From Scalindua sp964437425 (GTDB lineage Bacteria; Planctomycetota; Brocadiia; Brocadiales; Scalinduaceae), in contig CAYTGO010000009.1 of assembly GCA_964437425.1 (NCBI GenBank), forward strand, positions 1-64,000: a DNA stretch of 64,000 nt. The letters run 5' to 3'. The notes beneath the pieces are model-generated. The model saw nothing but the letters and a program-made list of their open reading frames with translations, was not told where the DNA came from and did not search any database. The position numbers and the translations under genes are program-made. Below, piece after piece: positions 52,383 through 61,477 of this stretch. The first letter of the stretch is position 1. Each line of letters begins with the position of its first letter.

Positions 52383-53348
52383 CTATTTAGCCCTGATTAA
52401 AATATCGTCACTTATATTCAATATGTTCTTTACGTCATGAATCTGAGACAGAAACCTCCTGGCATCTTCCGGATAGCCGGCAGTCGGCTTTATGTCCTGT
52501 ACCTTTTCCTGCCAGAACGAATTGAATAATTTGATAAATAGCTCACGGATGTATTTACTGAACATCGAAGCAAGAGCCGTTGGAAAATACTTTGAGTCTG
52601 CGCCCACAATAAAAGAGACATCCATCATTTTGTTTTCATTCTTAATACTGTAGGTTGACAAAGGGTTTCCTTCTACAATTGAATCTATATTACATCCCTC
52701 AAAATTCTGTGCCAGTAAATCTTTGTAATAGTTTCTTCCCCCGTGTTTATCTATTAAAACTTTCGGTTCGTGCATCCCGTGATACTCGAAAATTTCTTTA
52801 AGATGCGTTACACAATCCTTGAAAAGGAGTAAAGACTTGTTACCAAGAATATCAAGTTGCCTGTTTATCTCTGACACACACAGAAACCGGCTTTTCATGT
52901 CAATTATGCGTACATCCCGCAAGTTTGCCGTATCATTGAAGATGTCCGCATAATTCATGATTGCAGATACATTTGAAGCAACTGGCAAATCAAGATCTCT
53001 TCCCCGGTACCATGGATATTTTTCCAGGACGCCTTCATCACAACCTGACAGCAATTTCAGTAAATCAGTGAACTTTGTTACCGGGCCTTTTGTGTGCCAC
53101 ACAAAAGATAAAACTGTCTCTTCCAGCATTTTCAATCCGGTTTTCTGCTGATACAACTTTTTACTGTCACCAACGATTATACGATTTCCACGTTTTTGAA
53201 TTTTCTCAGAAACAGCGTCCTTCAGAAGGTGCCAGATGTTTGTTTCCTGGTGATATTCATCAGGTATTTCCATTACTACCTTAGAGAGAACAAACGGACC
53301 TAATGTGGGACCATAACCGGCTTCATCAATACCAGCAATTATTGGCAT
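52383..53348 (-). CDS. Large RNase HII-like protein
   Basis: 321 aa, against about 200 for bacterial RNase HII. N-terminal GIDEAGYGPTLGPFV matches the catalytic D-E-A-G block, but the usual Arg after Gly is Tyr; DSKKLY and LIDKHGGRNYY match further RNase H-fold elements and GYPEDARRFL the C-terminal part. Long insertions separate them. I recall comparable enlarged proteins in planctomycetes. If active it would remove ribonucleotides from DNA; the Arg-to-Tyr change could alter the 2'-OH sensing pocket (GRG loop in RNase HII). 78 nt from asd, same strand. Confidence 0.75.
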   Translation of the reverse strand: MPIIAGIDEAGYGPTLGPFVLSKVVMEIPDEYHQETNIWHLLKDAVSEKIQKRGNRIIVGDSKKLYQQKTGLKMLEETVLSFVWHTKGPVTKFTDLLKLLSGCDEGVLEKYPWYRGRDLDLPVASNVSAIMNYADIFNDTANLRDVRIIDMKSRFLCVSEINRQLDILGNKSLLLFKDCVTHLKEIFEYHGMHEPKVLIDKHGGRNYYKDLLAQNFEGCNIDSIVEGNPLSTYSIKNENKMMDVSFIVGADSKYFPTALASMFSKYIRELFIKLFNSFWQEKVQDIKPTAGYPEDARRFLSQIHDVKNILNISDDILIRAK

Positions 53349-53603
53349 TTTCTAAAAAAAACGTGGGAATTGTATAAAATTTAAAGTACTTCAGAATTAT
53401 AACGAGTGGGTACAGAGTGTCAAGAAACCATTTCATACCATGAATTCTCACAAAAATTTTGAGAATAAAAGCTATATCGAGGCAAGATGAAGCTCTTACT
53501 ACATAAAATAATGCATAGCTGGCATTGTAGATTTTTATGGTAGTCCGGGAAGATGTATTTTTTTGAAAAAAGAATTTAAAGACGATGGTACATAGGGCCA
53601 TCT

Positions 53604-54923
53604 CTAAGCAAGCTGCAAATTTATCTCTGAAAGTTGCTTTGTATTCTCGTAAAGCTCAATCCACTCAGATAATTTATCTGTCAATCCAAGTTTCTTTAAA
53701 TACGCCATATCAATATCCGGAAAAGAAGTCTCAGAAGAACAATTTCCCTGCGTCGTCATTGCATTTGCTATATGCACGGCCGTTAATGCGTTAAACCCGG
53801 TTGTTTTGTCTTCCACTGACTGGAATTCCGTAGCAACATCTTTTGATCCTGTTCCATCTGAGTCTTCCTGAGTTGACTCATTTGACGTAGCAAACATGCT
53901 CTCTATCAACCTTGACGGGTTGTGGTGAAAGGCAACCACTTCAACTACATTATGGGGAAGCCCCCAAAGCCCTAAAAGATAAGCACCCAGCTCTGAATGA
54001 GAAGTACCCATAACAGTATGCTCTGCCTCTGCAAAACTGCAACCGGTAGTTTCAGTAAGTTCCATCACTTTATTGTACTTTCTAGGTACTTTCAACAATA
54101 TCAATTTTCCTATGTCATGCAGCATCCCTGCAATCATTGCCTCTTCAACTACTTTTCTATCAGCCTCTTCAGCACGTGCAATATCTGCGGCAAACCTGCC
54201 TGTCCTCAAACTGTGCCTCCACATTTTCAACAAAGAAAATCCACATGCTTCTGCATCTTTTGAAATTGAAGAAAACACGTGAAGAGAAAGCACAAGTGAT
54301 TTCAGCGACTCTATCCCTACAAAAACCGCTGCTTGCTGCGGATCAGTAATCTTAATCGGAAGAGCAAAAAAGGAGGAATTAACCAGCTGTAAAATTTTGG
54401 CAGACATTGATACATCCTGTGAAATGAGATGACCTACCTTTTTTATGGAAGGCTCCTCAGACTGCATTTCTGATACAATTAGATTATATAGAACAGGAAC
54501 ACTAGGCAAATTTCTTGTTCCCGCTACAATCTTTTTCAGCGTATCGTCTCTCAGCAAATCTCTAAGTGTACATGTACGCTCAATAGTATTTTTCATTGTT
54601 TCCGCACAACAGGGCTTCATCAAAAACTGGTGTACCGCCATAGTTGACGTCAAAACCTCTTCAGGATTAGAAAGCTCTGAATGGATGATGCGAACTGTTT
54701 CGGGATAGCGTTCACTGACAATGCCAAGTAATTCGATGCCATCCATTCCCTGTATAGAGATATCGGGCACGACAACATCAAAGGGGTTCCTGGACATGAT
54801 ATCCAAAACTTCTTCTCCACTTGCAACAACTTCCATCTCCCATTCAGGACAGATAGGCTCAAGAGCCTTTTGTAATTCTCTAGCCGCACCCGGATCATTA
54901 TCTACAAAAATAACCCTTCTCAT
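53604..54923 (-). CDS. REC-HDOD response regulator
   Basis: About 439 aa from the ATG at 54923. N-terminal receiver domain (FVDNDPGAARELQKAL; acceptor Asp in FDVVVPDISIQGMDG; KP near 103), then an HDOD domain (LPSVPVLYNLI, ISQDVSMSAKILQLVNSSFF, AVFVGIESLKSLVLSL) with HDIGKL but no HD-GYP motif. HDOD proteins act in signalling and stress without a settled enzymatic activity. A low-complexity acidic insert (NESTQEDSDGTGSKD) lies near 360. No histidine kinase gene is adjacent. Confidence 0.9.
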   Translation of the reverse strand: MRRVIFVDNDPGAARELQKALEPICPEWEMEVVASGEEVLDIMSRNPFDVVVPDISIQGMDGIELLGIVSERYPETVRIIHSELSNPEEVLTSTMAVHQFLMKPCCAETMKNTIERTCTLRDLLRDDTLKKIVAGTRNLPSVPVLYNLIVSEMQSEEPSIKKVGHLISQDVSMSAKILQLVNSSFFALPIKITDPQQAAVFVGIESLKSLVLSLHVFSSISKDAEACGFSLLKMWRHSLRTGRFAADIARAEEADRKVVEEAMIAGMLHDIGKLILLKVPRKYNKVMELTETTGCSFAEAEHTVMGTSHSELGAYLLGLWGLPHNVVEVVAFHHNPSRLIESMFATSNESTQEDSDGTGSKDVATEFQSVEDKTTGFNALTAVHIANAMTTQGNCSSETSFPDIDMAYLKKLGLTDKLSEWIELYENTKQLSEINLQLA

Positions 54924-55360
54924 CACACACCTTTCACTAAAAAAAGTTATTGAACAGGTAAAAGGAAACTTCTGCCGTATAATATAATATATATACCTGT
55001 TTATTACTTTTCGGTAGAAAGAATGAAAAGATTAGCGAAAAAAAATAAAAATACTGTAATGTATTGAAAGAGAAAAAGACCTTCAAAATAGAGATTCTTT
55101 TAAGTCCCGATTATGATTGACTTTTGACGAAATGTATAGATAGCTACCATAATTTGACAAGGTTGTTTCTAGCCTTAAATGATTTACAGAAACGAAACAG
55201 TGCAACTCTGCCTATTCAATTCTCCTTGACAAAAAAAGTGTCTAAAATATAATTACTTAACACTTTATAACATCACGCAATTTCCAGTAACAAAAAGTTG
55301 TAGTAAAAGGTATTATTTGAATCAGGTTAATTATAGAGGTATCATTTAAAAGGTATAAAT
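54924..55360. other. Divergent promoter region between HDOD regulator and his operon
   Basis: 437 bp with no supported gene. Contains the promoter at 55226-55253 and, near 54978-54998, an AT-rich ATATAATATAATATATAT tract that could hold a -10 for the minus-strand regulator. Nothing else recognised. Confidence 0.6.
55226..55253 (+). promoter_or_regulatory. Near-consensus sigma70 promoter of the his operon
   Basis: TTGACA (55226-55231), 16-nt spacer, TATAAT (55248-55253): both hexamers perfect. Start point near 55260, giving a 100-nt leader in which I do not see a His-rich leader peptide or T-box. Confidence 0.75.
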
Positions 55361-55798
55361 ATGGAAAAAATAGAAGGCAAGGTTGCCAAAATACTCGATG
55401 AATATAGTATAGTAATTAATGTCGGTAGAGATAACGATGTTGTAAATGGGATGGTATTTGCCGTCTTCGTACAGAGTGATGAGGAGGTTAAGGATCCGGA
55501 CAGTGGCGAAGCCCTGGGAAAACTGGAGAATATCAAGGAGCATGTCTTTGTGGCTCATGTACAGGACAAATTCTCAACCTGTGTTGCAGGAGAAAAGGAC
55601 GCATCCTGCGAACATGAATCTCACGGCGCACAGACACTCAGCGGAGCCATGATGGCCGAGTCTATGACAGGAAGACCCGAAAGCAACAAGCTTAGTAATC
55701 AGAAACTGAATGTTAACAGCTCTCAGATAACCGGTGTTCCGCAATTGGGCCCGATATCAGTCGGCGATATGGTACGAGCTGTTGAGGTAGGCGGATAA
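55361..55798 (+). CDS. FlgT C-like small beta protein, first gene of the his unit
   Basis: 145 aa with no signal peptide. Residues 1-75 (EGKVAKILDEYSIVINVGRDNDVVNGMVFAV, VKDPDSGEALGKLENIKEHVFVAHVQDKFSTC) resemble the small beta barrel of FlgT C-terminal domains and related proteins of unknown role. The second half is low-complexity Ser/Glu/Met-rich and ends with LGPISVGDMVRAVEV. It lies 68 nt before hisD on the same strand, behind a strong promoter, so it is cotranscribed with histidine genes without an obvious link. Confidence 0.6.
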   Translation: MEKIEGKVAKILDEYSIVINVGRDNDVVNGMVFAVFVQSDEEVKDPDSGEALGKLENIKEHVFVAHVQDKFSTCVAGEKDASCEHESHGAQTLSGAMMAESMTGRPESNKLSNQKLNVNSSQITGVPQLGPISVGDMVRAVEVGG

Positions 55799-55866
55799 GG
55801 GAGGAACTCAACTCATTATTTAGTCTAACCGGTACGAAAGAATAATAATCGCTAAACAGAGAAAAC

Positions 55867-57210
55867 ATGAAAACATTAAGATCACAGGAAGGTAATATCA
55901 CACAGGAAATTGAAAAGCTCAAGCAGGGAATGAGCATATTTGCTGATACAGTTACCAAAGGAATGGAAGCTAAAACGAAAGAAGTCTTTGGTGAACCGTT
56001 ATCTCCATCTAAAAGCGCCAGGCGTGTAATCAATGACGTAATAGAAAAGGGTGATGAGGCCCTGGAATATTATTCAGAAAAGTTTGAAGGTGTAAGCCTG
56101 TCTGCAGAAAATATTAAGATTAAAGCTTCTGAAATTGAGGATGCCTACAAAAAAGTATCTCCGGAATTAATAAGCGCTATAAAAAATGCAAAGGAAAATA
56201 TCCGGAAATTCCAGGAATACATTCGCATACAGGAGCCTGAACCCTTTCATTCAGATGGGGCAAGGATAAAGGTAAAATATAATGCCATTGAAAATATTGG
56301 GATTTACGTCCCCGGCGGTTCAGCATCATACCCGTCTTCAGTATTAATGAACGCTGTACCTGCAAGAGTTGCGGGAGTAAAGAAAATCGTGGTTGTGACA
56401 CCACCCGGCAGAGACGGAACTATCTCCCCTGAAAGGCTGGTCGCATGCGGTGAAGCAGATGTGGATGAAGTTTACATGATTGGAGGAGTACATGCGATAG
56501 CCGCGCTCACATTTGGAACCAAAACTGTTCCTAAAGTTGACAAGATTGTCGGGCCCGGTAATCAATTTGTAACACTTGCCAAGAGGGAAGCATATGGTCA
56601 TGTAGGTATAGACATGCTGGCAGGACCAAGTGAGGTACTTATAATAGCAGATGAATCTGCCAATCATGCTTATGTCGCTTCTGATCTACTGTCACAGGCT
56701 GAACATGCTCCCGGCATTTCAATACTGGTTACCAACTCTGAGGAAGTTGCAAAAGGGGTGTCACAGGAAATATCCAGACAAATTGAGACGTCATCCCGCG
56801 GTGACCTGATCAGGGAATCTCTGGATAAATTTGGCTTTATCGTCCTTACAAAAGATATGAATGAGGCCGTAGACATCTCAAATACTCTGGCTCCGGAACA
56901 CTTACTGGTGATGGTAGAAAACGAAGATGAGGTTTTATCCGGGCTTAAACATGCGGGCGCTATATTTGCTGGGCCGTTCACTCCGGTAGCTGTTGGCGAC
57001 TACTTTGCCGGACCATCGCACGTATTACCAACCGGCGGAACGGCAAGATTTTTCTCCGGCCTGTCAGTTAATGATTTTCTTAAAAGGACAAGTATAATTT
57101 CGTATTCTGAGGAAGTCCTGAGAGCAGCGGCAGATGACATAATTACAATAGCAGAGTCAGAAGGACTGCAGGCCCATGCTGACTCGGTACGGATAAGGAC
57201 AAGTAAATAA
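55867..57210 (+). CDS. hisD: Histidinol dehydrogenase
   Basis: 447 aa. Oxidises histidinol to histidine, a Zn-dependent two-step NAD reaction. Signature blocks: NIGIYVPGGSASYPSSVLMNAVPARVAG (shortened here to its core pattern), IVGPGNQFV, DMLAGPSE, LLSQAEHAPG, APEHLL, and GPSHVLPTGGTARF, with the two catalytic His and Zn ligands retained. An N-terminal extension of about 25 aa (MKTLRSQEGNITQEIEKLKQ) is longer than in E. coli. hisC follows after 10 nt. Confidence 0.96.
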   Translation: MKTLRSQEGNITQEIEKLKQGMSIFADTVTKGMEAKTKEVFGEPLSPSKSARRVINDVIEKGDEALEYYSEKFEGVSLSAENIKIKASEIEDAYKKVSPELISAIKNAKENIRKFQEYIRIQEPEPFHSDGARIKVKYNAIENIGIYVPGGSASYPSSVLMNAVPARVAGVKKIVVVTPPGRDGTISPERLVACGEADVDEVYMIGGVHAIAALTFGTKTVPKVDKIVGPGNQFVTLAKREAYGHVGIDMLAGPSEVLIIADESANHAYVASDLLSQAEHAPGISILVTNSEEVAKGVSQEISRQIETSSRGDLIRESLDKFGFIVLTKDMNEAVDISNTLAPEHLLVMVENEDEVLSGLKHAGAIFAGPFTPVAVGDYFAGPSHVLPTGGTARFFSGLSVNDFLKRTSIISYSEEVLRAAADDIITIAESEGLQAHADSVRIRTSK

Positions 57211-57220
57211 TAAAAAGAAA

Positions 57221-58306
57221 ATGGAAACTAAAAAACAATCAAGTTATTTCAGAAAAAATGTTGATAAAATGACCGGATATGTTCCCGGCGAGCAGCCGCA
57301 AGACGGTCTGTACATTAAACTCAATACTAATGAAAACCCATATGCCCCTTCTCCCAAAGTCCTTTCTGCCTTGAGAGATGAAATAAATGACAATTTGCGA
57401 TTGTATCCTGATCCTGTCTCTACGGGTGCCAGGGAAAAAGTAGCAGAGATCTTTGGAACAAAACCTGAAAGGGTTATGGTTGGCAACGGATCTGACGATC
57501 TCTTAACCATAATAACGCGGAGCTTTATCAGTAAAGATGATAAGGTTGTTTATCCGTATCCAACCTATCTTCTGTACAATATACTTTCGGAAATTCAGAA
57601 TGCGGAAGAGTGCATTATTGATTTCCGTGAAGATTATTCTCTTTCGGATGACATCCTGGTGAAAGGTGCTTCCGTTACCTTTATGTGTAATCCCAACTCA
57701 CCCTCCGGAACAATGATACCGGTTGAGAAAATTTCAGAAATTGCAGGAAAGATAGACGGTATAATTGTGGTTGATGAGGCATATGCGGATTTTGCCGATG
57801 ATAATTGTTTGAGGCTGGTTGATAAACACCCAAATCTCATTGTCCTTCGCACACTTTCCAAATCATATTCACTGGCCGGAATGCGTCTGGGTTTTGCCAT
57901 AGCACAGGAAGAACTGATTAACGGCATGATGAAGGTAAAGGACTCGTATAACGTGGACAGACTCAGTATGGCATCTGCAGTTGCCGCACTGGACGATCAG
58001 GAAACACTCAGGCAAAACGTTTCCCGAATAATAAAAACACGAGAGCACATGATAAACTCACTGAAAGAACTTGGATTTTTTGTATACCCATCTCAGACAA
58101 ACTTTGTTATGATCAAATGCACAGATTCCTGTGAAGCAAAAGATATCTACCGGGAACTTAGGGAAAGAAAAATACTTGTCAGATATCTAGAGCAACCGGG
58201 GCTTGATGACTGCTTGAGAATTACAGTGGGGACCGACAAAGAAATAGACACGTTACTTAAAGAACTGGCAGATATACAGCTGGTTTTGCTGAATCAAAAT
58301 AGTTGA
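57221..58306 (+). CDS. hisC: Histidinol-phosphate aminotransferase
   Basis: 361 aa, PLP-dependent class I aminotransferase that makes histidinol phosphate from imidazole acetol phosphate. NTNENPYAPSPKV, GNGSDDLL, MCNPNSPSGTM, VVDEAYADF, and the PLP Lys in TLSKSYSLAGMRLGF. Family length. The stop is 2 nt before the hisB ATG. Confidence 0.95.
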   Translation: METKKQSSYFRKNVDKMTGYVPGEQPQDGLYIKLNTNENPYAPSPKVLSALRDEINDNLRLYPDPVSTGAREKVAEIFGTKPERVMVGNGSDDLLTIITRSFISKDDKVVYPYPTYLLYNILSEIQNAEECIIDFREDYSLSDDILVKGASVTFMCNPNSPSGTMIPVEKISEIAGKIDGIIVVDEAYADFADDNCLRLVDKHPNLIVLRTLSKSYSLAGMRLGFAIAQEELINGMMKVKDSYNVDRLSMASAVAALDDQETLRQNVSRIIKTREHMINSLKELGFFVYPSQTNFVMIKCTDSCEAKDIYRELRERKILVRYLEQPGLDDCLRITVGTDKEIDTLLKELADIQLVLLNQNS

Positions 58307-58308
58307 TC

Positions 58309-58899
58309 ATGAAAAACAGGACTTCCAATATAGACAGAAATACGAATGAAACGAATATCAGCCTGTCACTTAATCTGGACGGTGAGGGTAAACGTTCTGT
58401 ATCTACGGGTATAGGCTTCTTTGACCACATGCTGGATCTGCTTGCAAAACACGCCTTGTTTGATCTGGAGATTAAGGCTACCGGTGATACGAATGTAGAC
58501 TTTCATCATACGGTTGAGGATGTGGGTATCTGTATGGGACTGGCGGTGAAAGAAGCTTTAGGTGAAAAGGCGGGTATAGTCCGATTTTCTAACGTCAGCG
58601 TACCAATGCAGGAATCCCTTGCAAATATTGCACTTGATATCAGTGGGCGTTCGGCACTTGTCTTTAACGCGAAGTTGGACTCAAAAAAAATTGGTGATTT
58701 TGACTCTGAATTGATCAAGGAGTTTCTGGAAGCATTTACCGTGAACGCAGGTCTGAATCTTCATGTAGACGTTCCATACGGTGAAAATGCACATCACATT
58801 GCGGAAGCAATTTTCAAAGGTATAGCAAAGGCCCTTGACAGGGCAACGAGAATAGATGAACGAACTGATGAAGTTCCCTCGACAAAGGGTGTTTTATAA
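58309..58899 (+). CDS. hisB: Imidazoleglycerol-phosphate dehydratase
   Basis: 196 aa from the ATG at 58309; an in-frame TTG at 58303 overlaps hisC and is less likely. Monofunctional HisB with the His-rich metal-binding blocks GFFDHMLDLLAKH, DFHHTVEDVGI and AHHIAEAIFK (bimetallic Mn site), and SDRAT-like end. Family length. The remaining his genes are not in this window. Confidence 0.96.
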   Translation: MKNRTSNIDRNTNETNISLSLNLDGEGKRSVSTGIGFFDHMLDLLAKHALFDLEIKATGDTNVDFHHTVEDVGICMGLAVKEALGEKAGIVRFSNVSVPMQESLANIALDISGRSALVFNAKLDSKKIGDFDSELIKEFLEAFTVNAGLNLHVDVPYGENAHHIAEAIFKGIAKALDRATRIDERTDEVPSTKGVL

Positions 58900-58958
58900 A
58901 CATTCCTGCCTCTGTTGCATACAACCAACAACATAATCGAAAGGAAATATTTTTAGCG

Positions 58959-60158
58959 ATGTTCAACAATATTGTTTTTATACATAGAAATACGCTATCT
59001 TTAGCGTTTCTCATTATTGGTATTCTTTTATATGCCTCGACACAAACTGTATGGTCAGATGAACAGGAAGCGGATATATCTCCACAATATTTTGGAGAAA
59101 GGGTTGCTCGCACACCCTGGCCGATGTTCCGCCACGACCTTCACCATACGGGACGCAGTCCCTACGCGGGATCTGAAACAAACGACATAAAATGGACGTT
59201 TCAGACCGAAGCTCCAATATCATCTTCTCCCGTGATAGGCATTGACGGTACTATCTATTTCGGATCGCAAGATACACATCTCTACGCCGTTAATCCGGAT
59301 GGTACGCTGAAGTGGAAGTTTAAGACAGGAGCGGAGGTGGACTCGACTCCGACAATCGATATTGATGGCGTTATATATTTTGGTTCATGGGATAAATATC
59401 TCTATGCACTTTATCCGGACGGCAAGCTGAAATGGAAGCATGGAACAAATGGGGGTATTATCTCATCTCCCGCAATAGGCGATGACGGCTCACTTTATTT
59501 TGGAGGCTGGGATAACAGGGTACATGCTATAGATGCGGAAGGCAAACACAAGTGGGGATACAAGACGGCGGATCATATATGGTCATCTCCTGCGATAGGG
59601 GATGACGATATGGTTTATTGCGGTGCAGAAGATTACTATATATTTGCCCTCAAACCTGATGGCAAGGCCTTATGGTCATTCGGCACTCGCTATCTACTGG
59701 AGTCATCACCTACTATTGGAGATGATGGGTCAATATATTTCGGTTCTGAGGATTCATACGTCTACGCACTTTACCCTGACGGCAAACTAAAATGGAAATA
59801 CAAAACAGAATATGATATTGATTCATCCACAGCCCTGGCACTGGACGGTACGATTTATATTGGATCCGGAGACGGCAGACTATACGCGATAAATCCTGAC
59901 GGTACTCTTAAATGGACACTTCAAACAAAATATTCAGTAATGTCTTCGCCGGCAATTGATGCCAATGGAGTCATTTATGTGGGTTCGCGTGATAAAAAAT
60001 TATATGCAATAAACCCGAACGGTACCATGAAGTGGTACGTTGAAACAGGTAGCGCTATTGAATCATCCGCCGCGATAGATCAAGACGGAACTATTTATAT
60101 CGCCTCAACAGATGGCAAGCTATACGCTATCGGGACAAACACAGAAATCTATCCATAA
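58959..60158 (+). CDS. PQQ-type beta-propeller protein (BamB-like)
   Basis: 399 aa with a signal peptide (LSLAFLIIGILLYASTQTVWS). After WPMFRHDLHHTGRSPY come eight near-regular blades of about 38 aa (PIGDDGSIYFGSQDTHLYAVNPDGTLKWKFKT pattern: ITV/ID-G-x-IYFGS, LYAx-PDG-LKW). The Trp-docking motif of PQQ enzymes is repeated but the catalytic residues are not obvious, so it is more likely a binding or assembly propeller than a quinoprotein dehydrogenase. It follows hisB by 59 nt and may ride on the his transcript. Confidence 0.85.
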   Translation: MFNNIVFIHRNTLSLAFLIIGILLYASTQTVWSDEQEADISPQYFGERVARTPWPMFRHDLHHTGRSPYAGSETNDIKWTFQTEAPISSSPVIGIDGTIYFGSQDTHLYAVNPDGTLKWKFKTGAEVDSTPTIDIDGVIYFGSWDKYLYALYPDGKLKWKHGTNGGIISSPAIGDDGSLYFGGWDNRVHAIDAEGKHKWGYKTADHIWSSPAIGDDDMVYCGAEDYYIFALKPDGKALWSFGTRYLLESSPTIGDDGSIYFGSEDSYVYALYPDGKLKWKYKTEYDIDSSTALALDGTIYIGSGDGRLYAINPDGTLKWTLQTKYSVMSSPAIDANGVIYVGSRDKKLYAINPNGTMKWYVETGSAIESSAAIDQDGTIYIASTDGKLYAIGTNTEIYP

Positions 60159-60484
60159 TAGCTTACGATCGAATATTGAAAAAAATACTTCGTCATTTGT
60201 TTCCATCTTATTCGATTGTACGCCCACTGACAAAACAGCAAGCTAAGCTGAAGTAAGTATTATCACTTCATTCAATTACCTCTCTTCATTGACAAATCAA
60301 TCTTCATTCTATACATTACGTCGACTCAACATTGCTCTTACAAACAATTGCCAATAAATATTTCTATCTATCGAAAATGTGAATAAATAGAAAACGGTTG
60401 TCTCTCAATACCAAGCCTTTTCCACCCGCTTATCTTATACAAATGAGACATCACGTTTCCCATTAAGAAAGGAGAAGTAAAGAG
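60159..60484. other. Gene-free stretch with a duplicated promoter
   Basis: 326 bp between the propeller gene and the fibre-like gene, AT-rich. Contains the promoter at 60289-60317 and no stable hairpin that I see. Confidence 0.6.
60289..60317 (+). promoter_or_regulatory. sigma70-type promoter, copy 1 of a duplicated element
   Basis: CATTGACA (TTGACA 60289-60294), 17-nt spacer, TACATT (60312-60317). It reads toward the fibre-like gene with a leader of about 160 nt. Similar sequence, spacer and flank recur at 61384-61412. Confidence 0.55.
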
Positions 60485-61348
60485 ATGAAATTTAGAATGG
60501 AAAGGCTGTTTATAGTCGCTGTAGTTTCAATTGTAATTTTCGGATTCTGTGCCACAACGAATATGGCTTCAGCTTCTGAGGGCGTTACCTCTGCTTCGGG
60601 TTACCAGGAAGTCGAAGATGATGAAAAAGGTGCTGATGGGATCGGTAATAATGCTATCTTTGGAGGTAACGTGGGAATTGGCACAATGAACCCGCTGGCC
60701 AGGCTTCATATTTTTGGCAGCCCGGGAGTTGATGGAATCATGTTTCCTGATGGAACATTACAGACTACAGCATCAACAAACGGATGGAGCGATACTTTTT
60801 GGCAAAAGGAGAACTCCTCTATATTCAACATAAATGATGGTAATGTCGGCATAGGCACAAAGGCTCCGAAGTCGAAGTTAGAAGTAAAAGGTAATGTAAA
60901 GGCAAAAACGGTAAACGGCAATGATGTTGTCAGTACACAAACCTTTCAAATATTCCCAGCAGGGCATTTTTCGTTTACCACAGAAGCAACCTCTTATTCA
61001 TCGGTAACTAAATATTTAAATGGTGGATTACTATCTCAATTCCTTGCACCACTTGAAGGAACGAAGCGTTATTACCGGCTCAAGGTGACGTATACGGACA
61101 ACATAACAGAATCTGATGGTGTTGCCGGTTCAAATCTACGATATATCGAGGACGATGGAAATGTTGAAATTTTCAACTTTCTCCTGGAGTATTCGTCGGC
61201 ATCCGGTGATTGGATGAATCAAAGAATAAGTGATAGATTCGTTTATGATGGTATTGAAGTAACGAGAATGGAATTCCGAAGTGGTGTCAGGAATAAATAT
61301 CTTCAAATTTACGGAATCTGGATAATTGCCGAAGACGTTATAGAGTAA
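60485..61348 (+). CDS. Exported fibre-like protein with GIGT repeats
   Basis: 287 aa. Signal peptide (FIVAVVSIVIFGFCATTNMASA), then two GNVGIGT-x2-P-x-LE/LHI motifs (about residues 62 and 122) followed by GIMFPDGTLQTTA, as in tail-fibre or endosialidase-chaperone-type beta structures, and a C-terminal beta-rich domain (TKYLNGGLLSQFLAPLEG, YYRLKVTYTDNI). No chaperone/protease motif at the end is evident. Its ATG has AGGAG upstream. It may be a surface protein; function is unknown. Confidence 0.65.
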   Translation: MKFRMERLFIVAVVSIVIFGFCATTNMASASEGVTSASGYQEVEDDEKGADGIGNNAIFGGNVGIGTMNPLARLHIFGSPGVDGIMFPDGTLQTTASTNGWSDTFWQKENSSIFNINDGNVGIGTKAPKSKLEVKGNVKAKTVNGNDVVSTQTFQIFPAGHFSFTTEATSYSSVTKYLNGGLLSQFLAPLEGTKRYYRLKVTYTDNITESDGVAGSNLRYIEDDGNVEIFNFLLEYSSASGDWMNQRISDRFVYDGIEVTRMEFRSGVRNKYLQIYGIWIIAEDVIE

Positions 61349-61383
61349 TAAAAGATTCGTTTTATTTAATGTCTTATCATTCA

Positions 61384-61412
61384 TTGACAAAACGAGCTTC
61401 TTCATATACATT
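61384..61412 (+). promoter_or_regulatory. sigma70-type promoter, copy 2, for the restriction-modification pair
   Basis: TTGACA (61384-61389), 17-nt spacer, TACATT (61407-61412). It shares CATTGACAAA, CTTC and ATACATT with copy 1 at the same offsets. A leader of about 65 nt precedes the endonuclease gene. Confidence 0.6.
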
Positions 61413-61477
61413 TGCAAAATAGTTTTATATTCTCCTAAGTATCAGGATTATAGAAATATCTTAAAATAGATTACACC

